From NCBI GenBank assembly GCA_002751075.1, contig NAOQ01000171.1:36395-100394 (forward strand): a DNA stretch of 64,000 nucleotides. Direction: 5' to 3'. The stretch is from Ichthyophonus hoferi (lineage: Eukaryota; Opisthokonta; Ichthyosporea; Ichthyophonida; Ichthyophonidae). The position numbers were made by a program, and so were the translations under genes. Shown piece after piece: positions 62,904-64,000 of this stretch. The notes under the pieces were generated by a model. That model ran no database searches, had not been told where the DNA came from, and was given only the letters and a program-made list of their open reading frames with translations. Position 1 is the first letter of the stretch; each line of letters starts with the position of its first letter.

Positions 62904-63662
62904 TTATCTTTTTCGTTTCCGTTGGCCACCCCTTAGCCTGGGAGAGGGATGGGAAGATAGAGAGAATAGGAAGGAAATTGAAAGATTTCATCAAATTGGC
63001 AGTTTTAAACATAATACTATAATGTGTACCGCAAAGAAAATCATATTTTCTCTAATACTTCTGTTAGATAAAAGTCAGTATGGACATTTCTATACTAAAA
63101 TTCACACAAAATAAGACTTATTAGTCAGTAAAGATAAGGACCCCATATATAAGAGTATTTACTATTTACTCAGTGTATGGAGAAATACGTATAGATATTA
63201 AAATATGCAGATGCACATTAAGTAGCATAAGAAAATATAATATGCATCATCTCTTCTGATTATGCCAGTTTCCATTCATTCTTATTTTTTTATTACAGGC
63301 CAAAATAATATATATGTAAGCATATATATGACAACCCATGTGCATAGAAAAATGTAAATACTATATTACATTTCATTACACGATATTATATAGTGTTCCA
63401 CTATATTACATTACATTACACCATATTATATTATATTGCATTATATAATAATTTAAGGCAGCATACAAGTAGGAATGTATATAGTATAAACCTACCACCC
63501 AGGCCCTTCTGCCACTCTCGTGTTAACTAGACCATTCGCTGCTATATCAAGTTGATCTCTCCCATCTTTACCATCATCCTCTCCACTGGTATCCAATAGA
63601 GCAATGGGATCTCTTATAGGATTATAGGCTGGAACATCCACGCCCAATCGCTTCACTAGACC
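62904..63662 (-). CDS. 3' part of an unrecognised gene running off the right edge
   Basis: Two exons can be supported: 63662-63496 and 62937-62904. The first reads GLVKRLGVDVPAYNPIRDP and continues with an acidic DTSGEDDGKDGRDQLD patch, ending VAEGPGW. Its acceptor follows a TA-rich run. The frame meets a TAG at 63494-63492, but the same bases form a good donor (TG|GTAGGT). An excellent pyrimidine-rich acceptor at 62938 joins in phase and gives the tail WLRGGQRKRKR before a TAA. The basic tail looks like a nuclear-localisation or RNA-binding end. If the donor is not used the protein simply ends at GW. No domain is recognised and the upstream exons are outside the window. Confidence 0.5.
63350..63450. 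repeat. TATTACA-type imperfect tandem repeat
   Basis: Units such as 'actatattacatt' and 'tacaccatatta' recur with small changes inside the intron of the right-edge gene. A similar tract lies at about 43160-43320. Confidence 0.6.
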
Positions 63663-63899
63663 CTATATATATCTTCCAATCATTAATATGTGTACTCTCT
63701 CTGCACTTATTTAGGATTAACTTATACTGCATGGTGAAATTACCAATAGAAAAGGCCATATATACCTTGAACATATTAATTAGTATCTAAGTTGCTAAAA
63801 CTAACATGTTCTGTTCCAAATTATAATTTAAGAAAATTTGAAATAAAAAATGTGTAGACTAACCGCATAGTATATGCATGTGTATGACTATATAGTGTA

Positions 63900-63945
63900 C
63901 GTAGATATCATAGTATTGTATAGTATAGTATAGTATAGTGTAGAT
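63900..63945. repeat. TATAG short tandem repeat
   Basis: Repeats of 'tatag' ('gtatagtatagtatagta') lie near the right edge. Confidence 0.7.
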
Positions 63946-64000
63946 ATCAACCTTGCAATTTATGAAAGACGAGTGTATTTGATAACCTAGAGTTGGGGGG

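Noticed and set aside
1-64000. CRISPR arrays, bacterial operons or organellar DNA
   Set aside because: Spliced genes, AATAAA signals and dispersed eukaryote-type repeats throughout; no regularly spaced direct repeats of CRISPR type.

Overview
This is a strongly AT-rich eukaryotic window with GT-AG introns and three assembly gaps (N runs at 11211-11817, 22248-22733 and 42290-42654). I rebuilt the genes by eye, joining open frames at splice sites and requiring the reading phase to agree at every junction. The gene set (a myristoylation-type MIC19 with twin CX9C, an RS/RD splicing factor, a glycine-receptor-like ligand-gated channel, a CAMK-like kinase, a DUF1769-like protein) suggests an opisthokont or other intron-rich protist. 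A unicellular relative of animals would fit, but the window alone does not settle it. Nothing here is prokaryotic or organellar.

Layout. 1-7488 has no convincing gene; it holds diverged copies of repeat family A, one of them split by a nested family B insertion. 7489-8313 (+) is an intronless DUF1769-like gene. 8314-13143 is AT-rich and holds one B copy and a gap. 13144-15117 (-) is a three-exon Ser/Thr kinase. 15118-23704 is gene-poor, with B copies, fragments of an inverted-repeat element and a gap. 23705-33818 (-) is an 11-exon pentameric ligand-gated ion channel, the most notable gene here. 35479-40266 (-) is a six-exon two-RRM protein whose introns and 3' flank hold four copies of repeat family C. 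41258-41893 (-) is an unrecognised 211-residue ORF, and 42127-42289 (-) is a possible 3' exon cut by a gap. 43580-48864 (+) is a nine-exon MIC19/CHCHD3-like MICOS gene. 51086-55431 (-) is a five-exon RRM plus RD-repeat splicing factor. 55432-58617 has a complete TIR element and a fifth C copy. 58618-60972 (-) is a three-exon conserved membrane protein. 62904-63662 (-) is the 3' part of a gene that runs off the right edge.

The genes share no obvious pathway; this is an ordinary mixed neighbourhood. Genome-level regularities are clearer: pyrimidine-rich blocks lie on the sense strand of introns, and AATAAA signals touch or overlap the stop codon in three genes. The best candidate for new biology is the channel. 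It has a GlyR-like M2/M3, neither Cys-loop cysteine, a long cysteine-rich N-terminal extension and an apparent fifth membrane segment after M4.
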